Notes: generated from the sequence alone by a model not told the origin. DNA of 64,000 bases from Zwartia panacis (GCF_030410395.1 NZ_JAUHHF010000009.1:1-64000); one strand, 5' to 3'; positions 46,512 to 56,751 are shown, counted from the first letter of the stretch. Made by a program: numbers and translations.

Positions 46512-48197
46512 ATGACTACGAATTCAACACCCGCCGTTCCCCGCCCAGCCGCGACTGTCATACTTGCTCGTAACGTCAGCGATGGGATCGAAGTCTTTAT
46601 GATGGAACGCACAACGGCTGTCGAGTTCGCCAAGGGCATGCATGTTTTTCCCGGCGGTGCCTTGGATCGCACAGACCATCATCCAGACATCGCCTCGCTG
46701 TGCGTGGGTCTTGACGACAGGGTCGCGAGTCAGACTCTGGGGATTGAGCAAGGCGGCCTTGCCTACTGGGTGGCTGCGATCAGAGAGTGTTTCGAGGAGT
46801 CGGGTCTGTTGCTCGGATACCGGGAAGGAGACCAACTCCTTGAGCTGGCTGCCGACGAGGCGGATCGCCTGTCCGCGCTGCGCCAGGACATGGCGCAAAA
46901 CAAACTTTCGTTTGTGGATATTTTGCTGCGTGAACGACTCAAAGCTGCGACCGATCGCATCGCCTATTACAGCCACTGGGTGACTCAGGCAGGTCGTCCC
47001 CGCCGCTACGACACGCGTTTTTTTGTCGCACAAGCTCCTGAGGGTCAAATCGCTCTAGAGGATAACCATGAGACCGTTGGTCAAATCTGGGTTCGTCCCG
47101 ATCAGGCGATCGATTTGCATCGCTCGGGCACGCTCAATCTGATGTTTCCAACGATCAAAACCCTCGAGAGTCTCGCGCCGTTCAAGCATGTCGAGGAGCT
47201 CTTGGAGTATGCCCGCAAGCCGCGTCCCAAACAGGTGATGGCACCCGTCACCGGGATCACCCGCACGGGTGAATCTCACACCCTGATTCCAGGCGACTTT
47301 GCGTATGCTGAAGTCAAAAAACTCGACCCTGAAAACAAAGGGGACTGTTTTTCTTTTATCGAGCCAGGTCGACCCGTCGAGATCGGTCCGGGAGTTCTGC
47401 GTGTGACCGCTGCCAATCCTGGCATGATGACCGGTCCGGGGACAAACAGTTATTTGATCGGGAACGCTGATGAAGGCGTCGCGGTGATCGATCCGGGACC
47501 TGTGCTTGAAGGGCATCTCGACAACTTGATCGCGGCCGCCCCAGGTCCGATCCGCTGGATCTTGTGCACACACACGCATCTGGATCACTCACCCGCCGCC
47601 GCAGTGCTCAAGGAAAAAACAGGGGCGACTGTGTTGGGTATGGCTCCTCCGGACTTTCCGAATCAAGACCAGACGTTCAAACCTGATCACGTCGTCTCGC
47701 ACCACGAAAGACTGGAGATCGCAGGGACTGTTTTGCGAGTGATCCACACACCCGGTCACGCATCCAATCAAGTGTGTTTTTTACTTGAATCGCAAAATCT
47801 CTTGTTCACGGGTGACCATATTATGCAGGGCTCAACAGTCGTCATCAGTCCACCGGATGGCGACATGATCGAATACCTGGACTCGCTTCGTTTGTTGCTT
47901 GACGAAACAATCGATCATCTTGCCCCAGGCCATGGCTTTTTAATGGATAACCCGGCCGAAAATGTCGAGCGTATTTTGATTCACCGCCAAGAACGGGAAA
48001 ATAAAGTCGTTGCTGCCTTGAAAAAAGCCGGTCAACCCGCGAACATTGAGTCACTGGTCAAACTTGCCTACAACGATACACCTGAACGTTTGCACGTCGT
48101 GGCGCAAAAATCCCTGCTTGCCCATCTGGAAAAATTACGCAAAGAAGCGCGAGCCGTCCTGAATGGCGATCTCTGGAGCTTGAGCGCCACTGCCTAA
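46512..48197 (+). CDS. NUDIX hydrolase fused to metallo-beta-lactamase fold
   Basis: The 561-residue two-domain protein has an N-terminal NUDIX-like domain (1-235) with VFPGGALDRTD and, after an insert of some 45 residues, RECFEESGLLLGY, an interrupted NUDIX box like that of NUDT19-type CoA diphosphatases. The C-terminal metallo-beta-lactamase domain (about 280-540) has HTHLDHSPAA near 354, VIHTPGHASNQ, GDHIMQGS and LAPGHG, resembling LACTB2. Both halves have most expected metal ligands. Related long fusions occur in Burkholderiales, but the joint reaction is not known; CoA-ester or nucleic-acid hydrolysis are options. Confidence 0.87.
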   Translation: MTTNSTPAVPRPAATVILARNVSDGIEVFMMERTTAVEFAKGMHVFPGGALDRTDHHPDIASLCVGLDDRVASQTLGIEQGGLAYWVAAIRECFEESGLLLGYREGDQLLELAADEADRLSALRQDMAQNKLSFVDILLRERLKAATDRIAYYSHWVTQAGRPRRYDTRFFVAQAPEGQIALEDNHETVGQIWVRPDQAIDLHRSGTLNLMFPTIKTLESLAPFKHVEELLEYARKPRPKQVMAPVTGITRTGESHTLIPGDFAYAEVKKLDPENKGDCFSFIEPGRPVEIGPGVLRVTAANPGMMTGPGTNSYLIGNADEGVAVIDPGPVLEGHLDNLIAAAPGPIRWILCTHTHLDHSPAAAVLKEKTGATVLGMAPPDFPNQDQTFKPDHVVSHHERLEIAGTVLRVIHTPGHASNQVCFLLESQNLLFTGDHIMQGSTVVISPPDGDMIEYLDSLRLLLDETIDHLAPGHGFLMDNPAENVERILIHRQERENKVVAALKKAGQPANIESLVKLAYNDTPERLHVVAQKSLLAHLEKLRKEARAVLNGDLWSLSATA

Positions 48198-48232
48198 CTG
48201 ACTGCCGTCGTTCAATTCTAGTAGAGTCTCCT

Positions 48233-49813
48233 ATGGATCGCCGCACTTTTCTCACGACTACGGGTACGACAGCCGGCCTGTTGACCTCGCCTTTTAAACT
48301 CGCGGCGCAACCGTCCAAAGTGACCTTTCGCTGGGTACCTTCAACAGACTTGTCAGTGTTGGATCCCGTTTTTACAACGGCTGCCATCACTGCATGTCAC
48401 GCTTTGCAGGTTTTTGACACGCTCTTTGGACTGGATGCGCAATACCAACCTCACCCACAAATGGTCGAGCGTCATACGCTTGACCAGGACAAGCGACGCT
48501 GGACACTCGTTTTAAGACCGGATTTACGTTTTCACGATGGCACACCTGTGACCGCTCAAGATGTCGTCGTAAGTCTGAAACGTTTCGGCAAGCGCAATCT
48601 GCTTGGACAGACACTTTTTAATCTGGTCACCGACATTTCCGTGGTTGATCGCGCGACTCTGACGATCACTGTCAGTCGACCGTTCTCGCTGCTACCTTAC
48701 ACACTGGCCTCGGCAGCGGCATCTATCATGCCAGAACGTTTGGCAAACACCCCAGACAATGTCCCGATCAAAGAAATGATAGGCAGCGGTCCCTTCAAGT
48801 TTCTACCCGATCAATGGGTGTCAGGCTCCAAAGTTGAATACGCCAAGTCCAATGACTACGTTGCGCGGACTGAGGGGATTGCGAGCAACACAGCAGGTCC
48901 AAAAATCGCCAATATCGATTCTCTCAAATGGCTCATCATTCCCGATCGCGCCACAGCCGTCGCGGCCCTGCAAAATAATGAAGTCGACGGCATCGAACTT
49001 GTGGACAATGACTTTATTCCGATGCTACGCAAAAATTCGCGTATCTCGCTGATTAAAGGTGCCCTGCCCTCGATTTTCATCATGCGTTTTAATCATCTGC
49101 ATGCGCCGTTTAATGACGTGCGGATGCGTCGGGCTGTCTTATTGGTCATTAGTCAGTCCGATTACATGATGGCGGCCAACGGGGCGGATTTTCCCGAGTA
49201 CTGGAATGACAAATGCGGCGTCTTCGCCCCGGGTACGCCGATGGCCACAGACGCTGGCATGGAAAAGCTCAATAGCAAACGGGATATGGGACGCGCGCGC
49301 AAACTCATCAAAGAGGCGGGCTACACAGGCGAACCCATCGTCATTCTGGACCCTGTCGATGCTGCGCCTTATCATGCTTGCGCACTCGTCACCGAGGATT
49401 TGTTCAAACAACTCGGCTTGAAAACAGAATTACGTCCCATGAACTGGGGCACCTACCTGCAACGCCGCAACAATCAAGCATCCCCTGAGGCGGGTGGCTG
49501 GAACGTTGCGTTCACCGCCTTGACAGGCACCAGTAACCTCGATCCGGCATCCAATCTGGGCATCCGTGGCACGGGAACGCAGGGCTGGTTTGGTTGGCCG
49601 ACCAATGAAAAGCTCGAGGCCCTCAGACTTGAATGGTTTTTTGCAGAAACGCTTCAGGAGCGACAAGCTGTCTGTCGCGAGATTCAACTCGAGGTATTCA
49701 ATCAGGTTCCTTACATCCCGCTCGGAGCGAATTACAACTTAAGCGCGATCAGAAAAAACTGGCAAAACTTTCAGTCACAAGGCCCCGTGTTCTACACGAC
49801 ACGATCGGTTTAA
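48233..49813 (+). CDS. orphan peptide ABC transporter binding protein (paralogue)
   Basis: The 526-residue SBP_bac_5 protein begins with Tat-like MDRRTFLTTTGTTAG and continues TFRWVPSTDLSVLDPVFTT. It is closely similar throughout to the binding protein at 27901-29499, sharing MRFNHLHAPFN, EYWNDKCGVFAP and NWGTYLQRRNNQ. No permease or ATPase gene is adjacent, so it may use the importer encoded at 29.5-33.2 kb or another. It follows the NUDIX-MBL gene by 35 bases and its stop overlaps that of the RND gene by four bases. Confidence 0.92.
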   Translation: MDRRTFLTTTGTTAGLLTSPFKLAAQPSKVTFRWVPSTDLSVLDPVFTTAAITACHALQVFDTLFGLDAQYQPHPQMVERHTLDQDKRRWTLVLRPDLRFHDGTPVTAQDVVVSLKRFGKRNLLGQTLFNLVTDISVVDRATLTITVSRPFSLLPYTLASAAASIMPERLANTPDNVPIKEMIGSGPFKFLPDQWVSGSKVEYAKSNDYVARTEGIASNTAGPKIANIDSLKWLIIPDRATAVAALQNNEVDGIELVDNDFIPMLRKNSRISLIKGALPSIFIMRFNHLHAPFNDVRMRRAVLLVISQSDYMMAANGADFPEYWNDKCGVFAPGTPMATDAGMEKLNSKRDMGRARKLIKEAGYTGEPIVILDPVDAAPYHACALVTEDLFKQLGLKTELRPMNWGTYLQRRNNQASPEAGGWNVAFTALTGTSNLDPASNLGIRGTGTQGWFGWPTNEKLEALRLEWFFAETLQERQAVCREIQLEVFNQVPYIPLGANYNLSAIRKNWQNFQSQGPVFYTTRSV

Positions 49814-52800
49814 GAGCGCTCCGAAGGCGCATCCTGAATCTGACGAGTCTCCTCGGCTCCGAACCATCTCTTTCTGGTTCGATGCAACCATTGCTCCAGG
49901 TCGTCGACGTAGGTAAATACGGCGGGAATCACCAGCAAGCTCAGCAACGTAGAGGTCATCAAACCGCCAATCACCGCAATGGCCATCGGCGAACGAAAGC
50001 TCGGATCCGAACCCCAGCCTATCGCGATCGGTATCATCCCGGCCGTCATCGCGATCGTTGTCATCACGATCGGACGCGCGCGCTTGTGACATGCGTCAAT
50101 CAAAGCCTCAGTGCGAAGCATGCCATGGCGTCTGGCTGTGATGGCATATTCAACAAGCAAGATCGAATTCTTAGTGACCACACCCATCAACATCAGCAGG
50201 CCGATCAATGATGGCATGGAAAAACTTTTACCCGTCAGAAGCAAACCGACAAAGGCGCCCCCAATTGACAAGGGCAACGCGCCCAGAATCGTGATGGGTT
50301 GCAGAAAGTCGTGAAACAGCAGAACAAGAATCATGTAGATGCACAACAGACCGATCAGCATTGCCAGGCCAAAGCTTGCAAACAGCGCCTGCATTTCCTT
50401 GGTATCGCCCAACTCCGCGAGCCTGACGCCTGGCGGCAAACTGCTCAGGCTCGGCAAAGCCATCGCCTCGGCAAAAACTTCGCCCAGGGGTCGGCCACCC
50501 AACTCGACATCCAGTATGACGTTGCGGCTACGATTCAATCGATCGATCTGTGCAGGTCCACTATCCATCGTAAAGGTCACGACATTACCAAGCATCGTGG
50601 GACCGTAACGCCCCGGAACGGTCAATCTCTCCAGTGCGGCAATATCCATTCGTGTGGCATCCGGCAATTTGACACGAATCGGAATCTGTCTTTCTGCCAA
50701 ATTAAGCTTCGCCAATCCCACATCGTAGTCACCACTCGTTGCGACCCGCAGAGTCTCCGCGATACTTTGCGCCGTCACGCCTAAGTCCGCCGCACGCGCG
50801 AAATCAGGACGCACAATCAACTCGGGTCGCACCAGACTTGCCGAAGAGGTGACGCCTCCAATCCCCTTCAGCGTGCGCAAATCACGCTCAGCCGCCTGAG
50901 CCGCTTTACCCAAGGCAACAGGATCCTCACTCTGCAACACGATTTGCATTTTGACACCGACATCCTGAGCGCCGACAGTAATCCGCACACCAGGTTCCTG
51001 CGCCAAGACTTTTCGAATATCCGCTTCAACCTCTTGCTGAGTCTTGCTGCGATCCGAGCGGTGATTCAAGGTCACAGTCAAACTGGCTTTGCGGACTTCG
51101 GCAGCGCTTCCACGCGCGAACACATCACCTGAAACGCCCGCACCCACCGAGCTAAATACGCTGCGTACTTCCGGAATCTGAGACAGTTTCTCCTTGGCCA
51201 GCTCCGCAGCGCGCAACGTGTCCTCGAGCGTACTACCAGGCGCGCGTTCGATATTGACCATGGTTTGCCCGCGGTCGGCAGGCGGCACAAACCCCTTGGG
51301 CAGTAAGGGCACCAAGGCGAGTGATCCCACAAAAAAAACAAACGCGAACACAATCGTGGCCAGGCGATGACTCAAGCACCAAGTCACCAGCTTCAAATAG
51401 TGACGCATCACCCAGCTATCGGGTTTGGGTTCAGCATGCTTGCCGCCTAAAGGTTTCATCAAATAGGCCGACATCATCGGGGTCAACAAACGCGCGACCA
51501 ACAATGAAGCCAGGATTGCGAGCACGGCCGTCCAACCGAACTGTTTAAAAAACTTTCCCGGCACGCCATCCATGAAAGCGGTGGGTAAAAAGACGGCGAC
51601 CAGCGCAAAGGTCGTCGCGATCACCGCCATGCCGATTTCATCCGCTGCATCCATTGCCGCCTGGAAAGGTGTTTTTCCCATCTGCAAATGTCGCGCGATG
51701 TTTTCAACCTCGACAATCGCATCATCGACCAATATCCCCACCACCAACGCCAGGGAAGTGAGCGTCACCATATTCAGAGTGAAACCAAACAAGTAAATCC
51801 CGAGAAATGCCGGCAAGATTGACAAGGGCAAGGCAGCAGCCGATACGATTGTGGCTCTCCAGTCCCGCAAAAAATACCAGACCACCAACACAGCCAGAAT
51901 CGCACCTTCATAGAGAAGCTGCATGGAGGCGTCAAAATTTTCCTCAGTCATCGCGACGTTGTCGATCTGCTCGGTAAAAGCGACATCTTTGTTCGCAGCC
52001 TGAAGACCATCGATGACTTGTCTGACATCACGCGCGACCGTGACCTCGTTGGCGCCTTTGCTGCGCATGATCTCAAAGGCCACGACGGGCTGACCATTGA
52101 CCAGTGCAAGGGAACGACGCTCGGCAGTCGTATCGGTGATGGTTGCGATCTGATCCAGACGCACGCGCCGTCCGTCTTGCAAAGACAAGTCGATTTTCCC
52201 CAAGTCCTGCGCAGTTTCAGCCGTAGCGATTGTACGGACCGCTTGCTCGGCGCCCCCGATATCCCCGCGTCCACCCGGCGCCTCTTGCTGGATCAATCTC
52301 AAACGGCGAGACACATCCGCAGCCGTCACACCCAGAGCGGCCATTCTCGCGGGATCGAGCTCCACGCGGATCTCACGATTCAAGCCACCCATTCGCTTGA
52401 CTCGACCGACACCGTTGACCGTCAGTAATTGTTTTGCAACCGTGTTGTCGATGAACCAGGAAAGCGCTTCCTGATCCATGCGTGGCGAAGTGATTGCATA
52501 CGTCATCAACGGACGGCCCGCGGTCGTCGCCCGCAAAATCGTGGGTTCACGCACATCAGCAGGCAAATCAGCCCGAACACGCGTGACCGCGTCCCTGACA
52601 TCGTTCACCGCCTCCATGGCGTTTTTCTCAAGCACGAATTCAACGTTGATAACCACCGTGCCCTCAAGAATCTTGGTGTACATATTCTTGATACCCTGGA
52701 GGGTCGCAATCGAATTCTCAAGTTTTCGGGCGACTTCAGTCTCGAGTGTTGCCGGCGCCGCGCCGGGCAACGATGCCTCGACCGTCACCATCGGCAATTC

Positions 52801-52920
52801 GATATCCGGAAAATCCTGCACACCGATGGCGCGGAAAGACAAAATTCCCGCGATCGACAACAACACGAACAGCAGGATCGCCGGTATCGGGTGACGGATG
52901 GAAAATGCGGAAAAGTTCAT
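49810..52920 (-). CDS. RND efflux permease (HAE-1 family)
   Basis: The 1036-residue inner-membrane proton antiporter has FSIRHPIPAILLFVLLSIAG at the start, twelve expected spans and two large periplasmic loops. The proton relay is present: two adjacent Asp in LVVGILVDDAIVEVEN, and Lys in LMGVVTKNSILLVEYA. Length is right for AcrB/MdtB relatives. It pumps out hydrophobic compounds with the adaptor and outer-membrane channel encoded upstream. The start overlaps the adaptor stop by four bases. Confidence 0.95.
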   Translation of the reverse strand: MNFSAFSIRHPIPAILLFVLLSIAGILSFRAIGVQDFPDIELPMVTVEASLPGAAPATLETEVARKLENSIATLQGIKNMYTKILEGTVVINVEFVLEKNAMEAVNDVRDAVTRVRADLPADVREPTILRATTAGRPLMTYAITSPRMDQEALSWFIDNTVAKQLLTVNGVGRVKRMGGLNREIRVELDPARMAALGVTAADVSRRLRLIQQEAPGGRGDIGGAEQAVRTIATAETAQDLGKIDLSLQDGRRVRLDQIATITDTTAERRSLALVNGQPVVAFEIMRSKGANEVTVARDVRQVIDGLQAANKDVAFTEQIDNVAMTEENFDASMQLLYEGAILAVLVVWYFLRDWRATIVSAAALPLSILPAFLGIYLFGFTLNMVTLTSLALVVGILVDDAIVEVENIARHLQMGKTPFQAAMDAADEIGMAVIATTFALVAVFLPTAFMDGVPGKFFKQFGWTAVLAILASLLVARLLTPMMSAYLMKPLGGKHAEPKPDSWVMRHYLKLVTWCLSHRLATIVFAFVFFVGSLALVPLLPKGFVPPADRGQTMVNIERAPGSTLEDTLRAAELAKEKLSQIPEVRSVFSSVGAGVSGDVFARGSAAEVRKASLTVTLNHRSDRSKTQQEVEADIRKVLAQEPGVRITVGAQDVGVKMQIVLQSEDPVALGKAAQAAERDLRTLKGIGGVTSSASLVRPELIVRPDFARAADLGVTAQSIAETLRVATSGDYDVGLAKLNLAERQIPIRVKLPDATRMDIAALERLTVPGRYGPTMLGNVVTFTMDSGPAQIDRLNRSRNVILDVELGGRPLGEVFAEAMALPSLSSLPPGVRLAELGDTKEMQALFASFGLAMLIGLLCIYMILVLLFHDFLQPITILGALPLSIGGAFVGLLLTGKSFSMPSLIGLLMLMGVVTKNSILLVEYAITARRHGMLRTEALIDACHKRARPIVMTTIAMTAGMIPIAIGWGSDPSFRSPMAIAVIGGLMTSTLLSLLVIPAVFTYVDDLEQWLHRTRKRWFGAEETRQIQDAPSERS

Positions 52921-54035
52921 GACCGCTCAACCGAAACGAGGTCGCCATTAGTCAAGAAGCCGGCCCCGGACTCGACAATCGTGTCCGACGCTTCCAGACC
53001 AGACAACACTTCGACGCGTGCACCGACCCGCCGACCGATTTGCACTCGGACTTGCTCAACGCGCTGATCTGCCAAAAGTTTGAACACATAGCTAAAGCCA
53101 TCGCGCATGACCACAGACTCTTGCGGGACCGTCAGCCCTTGACTCTCACCAAGGTTGAATGTGCCAGTCGCAAACATGCCTGCGCGAACAGGCGGCTCGT
53201 CGTTCTGACTAATCGGTAAATCGACATAAACAATGGCGGTACGCGCCTGCGAATCGACCGTCGGCCCAATCACGCGAACCTTGCCCACGACGGGAGGCTG
53301 ACCTTTGGGCAAGCTGGCGGGATAAACATCCACTGGCATACCGGCCTTGATACGACTCAACTCTTCGGACACCACATCCGCGCGCCACTCAAGACGGTTT
53401 TGTCGCAGCATTTTAAAAAGCTCGGCACCGACCGGTACAACCGCACCCACACTCGCCTGTCTCCCGGAAATCACGCCATCGTCAGGCGCAAGAACCTCGG
53501 TATATTTCAGGCGCAGTTCCTGGGATTGACGATGTGCGCGTGCCGCCTCAACACGGGCGGCGGCGGTTTGTTGCGCAGTCAGATATTGATTAATCTGCTG
53601 GGCAGACAAGGCTCCGGAGGTTTTCAGACTGCGCGCGCGTGACGCATTGGCTTCGGCGTCGGCCAGTGCGGCGACCGCTTCGGACTCTTGGGCTTTTTGA
53701 ACCGCCAGATCCGCCAATACAGTGTCCTGGGCAAAGACCGCGAGTACCTGTCCTTTTTTGACATGATCACCGACGTTGACGCGCACTTCTGCGATTCGCA
53801 AACCACCCACTTGCGCCCCCACAGCCGCCTCTTGCCACGCGGCAATATTCCCGTTGGCGCGAATCGTTGAGGGCAACGCGGTCAGCGCCGGTTTGGTGAC
53901 GGAAACTGTCAGAGCAGGTCGAGCCGCGCCGGGTTGAGCAGAAAAGACAGGGGTGGGCAGCCAAACAGTGGCAGCGGCCAACATGATTGTCAGGCCAAGC
54001 AAAGAGACGCGTGTTGAATCAATCATTGGTTTCAT
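52917..54035 (-). CDS. RND periplasmic adaptor (membrane fusion protein)
   Basis: The 372-residue protein has an N-terminal signal/anchor (VSLLGLTIMLAAATVWLPTP), a barrel-sandwich half with ANGNIAAWQEAAVGAQVGGL, VGDHVKKGQVLAVF, an alpha-hairpin rich in Ala/Glu/Gln, and the second lipoyl half ending near SVGAVVPVGAELF. It bridges the permease and the outer-membrane channel. Both gene ends overlap neighbours by four bases. Confidence 0.93.
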   Translation of the reverse strand: MKPMIDSTRVSLLGLTIMLAAATVWLPTPVFSAQPGAARPALTVSVTKPALTALPSTIRANGNIAAWQEAAVGAQVGGLRIAEVRVNVGDHVKKGQVLAVFAQDTVLADLAVQKAQESEAVAALADAEANASRARSLKTSGALSAQQINQYLTAQQTAAARVEAARAHRQSQELRLKYTEVLAPDDGVISGRQASVGAVVPVGAELFKMLRQNRLEWRADVVSEELSRIKAGMPVDVYPASLPKGQPPVVGKVRVIGPTVDSQARTAIVYVDLPISQNDEPPVRAGMFATGTFNLGESQGLTVPQESVVMRDGFSYVFKLLADQRVEQVRVQIGRRVGARVEVLSGLEASDTIVESGAGFLTNGDLVSVERS

Positions 54036-55444
54036 TTAGTTTCATCCTTGGCGTCCCAGCCGCCACCGACGGCACGATACAACGCAATATAGGCGTTGAC
54101 ACGCTCACGACGCACATTCGCCAGAATATTGTCTGCGTTAAAAGAGAGGCGTCTGGTTTCTTCAAGGTCCAGAATGCTGGCCAAACCAAACTTGTAACGC
54201 TCCTGAGCGGCCTGAAGCGACTCCCGATAGCCTTTCGAAGCCTTCAGACTTTCGGCTTCGCGTTGAGTCAGGCTGTCGAGACGCACCAACGCTTCTTCCA
54301 CTTCTCTGACTGCGCGGCGAGCCTGTGTTCTGTACTGGGTCGCGGCAACCTCATATGCGACTTTCGCCGTCTCCAAGTTAGCGGCTCGTCGACCCGCATC
54401 AAAAATCGGCAAACTCAACGATGGTCCAATCGACCAAGAGGTCGCACTGATGGACCCCGCACCACTTTCAAAACTCAAGGGGCCGATATTTCCCAGCAAA
54501 GATAGTCTCGGATAGCGATCCGCCTCGCGCACGCCAATATCAGCGCTCGCGGCTGCGAGCTCTCTCTCTGCAGCGGCGACATCAGGGCGCTGGAGCAAAA
54601 CTTGCGCGGGAACACGCTTGACGACAGGCAATGCGGGCTTTGGTAAGACTCGCGAGCCTTGGGCGAGCCTGCTTCTGAGCTCTGGTTCGGGGATTGCAGT
54701 CAGGGATACCAGCGCTTTAATCAACAAGTCACAATCAGCGCGCTGTGCAACTGCTCGGCTTTGGCCTTCGGCAGCGCTTGCACGCGCGAGCGCCGCGTTC
54801 GCGGGCGCTTGAAAGCCAGTCTGTGCCAGCTCCTGGGTCAGTCGCGCAGTTTGAGCGCGTGACTTCGCATCGGCACTCGAGAGCTCGGCAAGTTGTTCAC
54901 AACTGCGATAGTTTGTGTAAAGACTGGCTGTGTCGGCAGACACGGAGATTCGGGCCTCATGCCAGTTTGCGACCTGAGCGGCCAGCCGTGCGCGCGCGGC
55001 TTCGCTCGCGCGGGCCAGGCCGCCAAACAAGTCTATTTCCCAACCTGCCTGAAGCTGAGCCTGCGCAGTCGTGGCAACGATCACAGGACCACCCAGCTGG
55101 AATGTGCCACGCGTCACGCCACCCGAGGCATTGAGCACAGGAACGGCAGCGGCATCAGCGGTGACCAGCAAGGCACGCGCCTGTGCAATGCGCAAGGCCG
55201 CTTGCGCCATATTGTTGCTTTGCTTTTGTGCCTGCTCGACCAATTCGAGCAAAACAGGATCCTTGAATTGGGACCACCAGGCGATCAGCTCAACCGGATC
55301 ACCTTCATGAGGCAAGGGCTGTTGCCAGGATGAAGGCTCAGTTTCCCATTGCGTGGCTTGTTGACGGTCGTAATCCGGTCCGAGCGTGATACATGCCGAA
55401 AGCAGTAGCACCAGCGGAGACACTAAAAATCTTGAGTAAGTCAT
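54032..55444 (-). CDS. RND outer-membrane lipoprotein channel (NodT/OprM family)
   Basis: The 470-residue lipoprotein has signal MTYSRFLVSPLVLLLSACIT with lipobox LSAC, Cys18 as lipid site, and the early GPDYDRQQATQW region typical of NodT-family channels. Two repeats of the outer-membrane efflux domain follow, with PDVAAAERELAAASADIG and an ending FNADNILANVRRERVNAYIA. It is the first gene of the efflux operon; no local regulator gene is next to it. Confidence 0.93.
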   Translation of the reverse strand: MTYSRFLVSPLVLLLSACITLGPDYDRQQATQWETEPSSWQQPLPHEGDPVELIAWWSQFKDPVLLELVEQAQKQSNNMAQAALRIAQARALLVTADAAAVPVLNASGGVTRGTFQLGGPVIVATTAQAQLQAGWEIDLFGGLARASEAARARLAAQVANWHEARISVSADTASLYTNYRSCEQLAELSSADAKSRAQTARLTQELAQTGFQAPANAALARASAAEGQSRAVAQRADCDLLIKALVSLTAIPEPELRSRLAQGSRVLPKPALPVVKRVPAQVLLQRPDVAAAERELAAASADIGVREADRYPRLSLLGNIGPLSFESGAGSISATSWSIGPSLSLPIFDAGRRAANLETAKVAYEVAATQYRTQARRAVREVEEALVRLDSLTQREAESLKASKGYRESLQAAQERYKFGLASILDLEETRRLSFNADNILANVRRERVNAYIALYRAVGGGWDAKDETK

Positions 55445-55488
55445 ACTCGAAGATTAACAGAGCCCGACTGGCAAAAGCTGTCATCGCC

Positions 55489-56751
55489 TCATGCCGCTTG
55501 GGCCATCGCAGCGGGTGCCCCTGGAAACTTTGGTGGCTTGGCAAACCAGAACAAAAAGGTCCCGGCGCCGGCAATCAAAGCCAGAACCGTGAAACCAAGA
55601 TCGTAGTTACCCGTCGCATCCCCCATAATCCCGGCGAGCAAAGGTCCGGAGATCTGCCCCACGGCTGTCAACATGGCGGAGAGACCGAGAATCATGCCGA
55701 TGGACTTTCGACCGAAGTAATCGGCCCGGATCGCCTGCATAAAGGGACCGCGAATGCCCCAGGCCAAACCGTGAAACACCGCGAAAAGCACCAGCATCAC
55801 GGGCCCCAGGGCGTAGGTCAGCATCAACATCCCGACCATGTGCATCGTCATGCACACCGCCGCCACCCGATTCTTTTGCAACTTGTCACCCAGCACACCC
55901 CCCAACAACACCCCGATCACCTGGAAGCCCGTCATCAGTGTGATGTAGAAAGAAGCCTGCGCAATGGTGTAACCAAGAGAAATACGCATGTGATTGATCG
56001 CGTGCGTGTTGACTGCAGTCACGATAATCAGCGCGACGCCATGACCTGCTGACAGTAGCCAAAAAGCCTGGGTGCGCAGCGCCTGTTTGGCGGTGAATTC
56101 GGGCTCAGGCTTAGTCGAAGCTTGGGTGCCTGTGATGTCAACGGTTCCTCTCTGCGCCCCCGCACCATCGACGGTTTCGCCAAAATCTTCAGGACGGCGT
56201 CGAAATACACAGGCAAGCGGATAACCGATCACAATGGCGACCACACCACAACCAAAAGCCGTTTCCCGCCAACCGATGCTTTCAATGCTCCAGGCCACGA
56301 TTGGAACGAACATCCCGCCAAGGGCCAAACCCAGTCCCACCATCGACAAGGCGCGGGCGCGTTTTTTTTCAAACCACTGGATCACACCCACGTTGAGAGG
56401 GAAATATCCTGCCATGGAAGACCCAATCGCAATGACGATCACCGCACCGTAAAACCCCATCAAGCTATCGATTTGGCTCAACAACATAAAACCGATACCG
56501 AACATCACGACACCGACTTTAATGACACCCCTGGAACCGAACTTATCGAGGAACCAACCCAAAATCGGACCAATGACTGCCGCTTCCATCGACATCATGG
56601 CCGAGGCGCCTGAAACTGAAGTCTTGCTCCACCCTTTGTCCTGAATGAGCACGGCCACATAGGCACCAAAAGCCTGATGCAGCATCATCGACTGGATAAA
56701 CTGCAGCGAGGCCGCAGCGAACACCATTTTCCAACCGTAAAAAATCTTCAT
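55489..56751 (-). CDS. MFS transporter, oxalate/formate or monocarboxylate-type
   Basis: The 420-residue, about 12-span transporter has FYGWKMVFAAASLQFIQSMM and a first-loop MFS motif GWFLDKFGSRGVI. The second half has GGVLGDKLQKNRVA. The overall pattern fits the OFA/monocarboxylate porter group of the major facilitator superfamily, which moves organic acids. The substrate is unknown. It sits alone between the efflux operon and a DUF1330 gene. Confidence 0.88.
   Translation of the reverse strand: MKIFYGWKMVFAAASLQFIQSMMLHQAFGAYVAVLIQDKGWSKTSVSGASAMMSMEAAVIGPILGWFLDKFGSRGVIKVGVVMFGIGFMLLSQIDSLMGFYGAVIVIAIGSSMAGYFPLNVGVIQWFEKKRARALSMVGLGLALGGMFVPIVAWSIESIGWRETAFGCGVVAIVIGYPLACVFRRRPEDFGETVDGAGAQRGTVDITGTQASTKPEPEFTAKQALRTQAFWLLSAGHGVALIIVTAVNTHAINHMRISLGYTIAQASFYITLMTGFQVIGVLLGGVLGDKLQKNRVAAVCMTMHMVGMLMLTYALGPVMLVLFAVFHGLAWGIRGPFMQAIRADYFGRKSIGMILGLSAMLTAVGQISGPLLAGIMGDATGNYDLGFTVLALIAGAGTFLFWFAKPPKFPGAPAAMAQAA

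Noticed and set aside
52429-53067. Plus-strand frame of 212 codons across the efflux permease/adaptor joint
   Set aside because: It runs antisense through two genes with four-base coupling and has no domain. Treated as a shadow.
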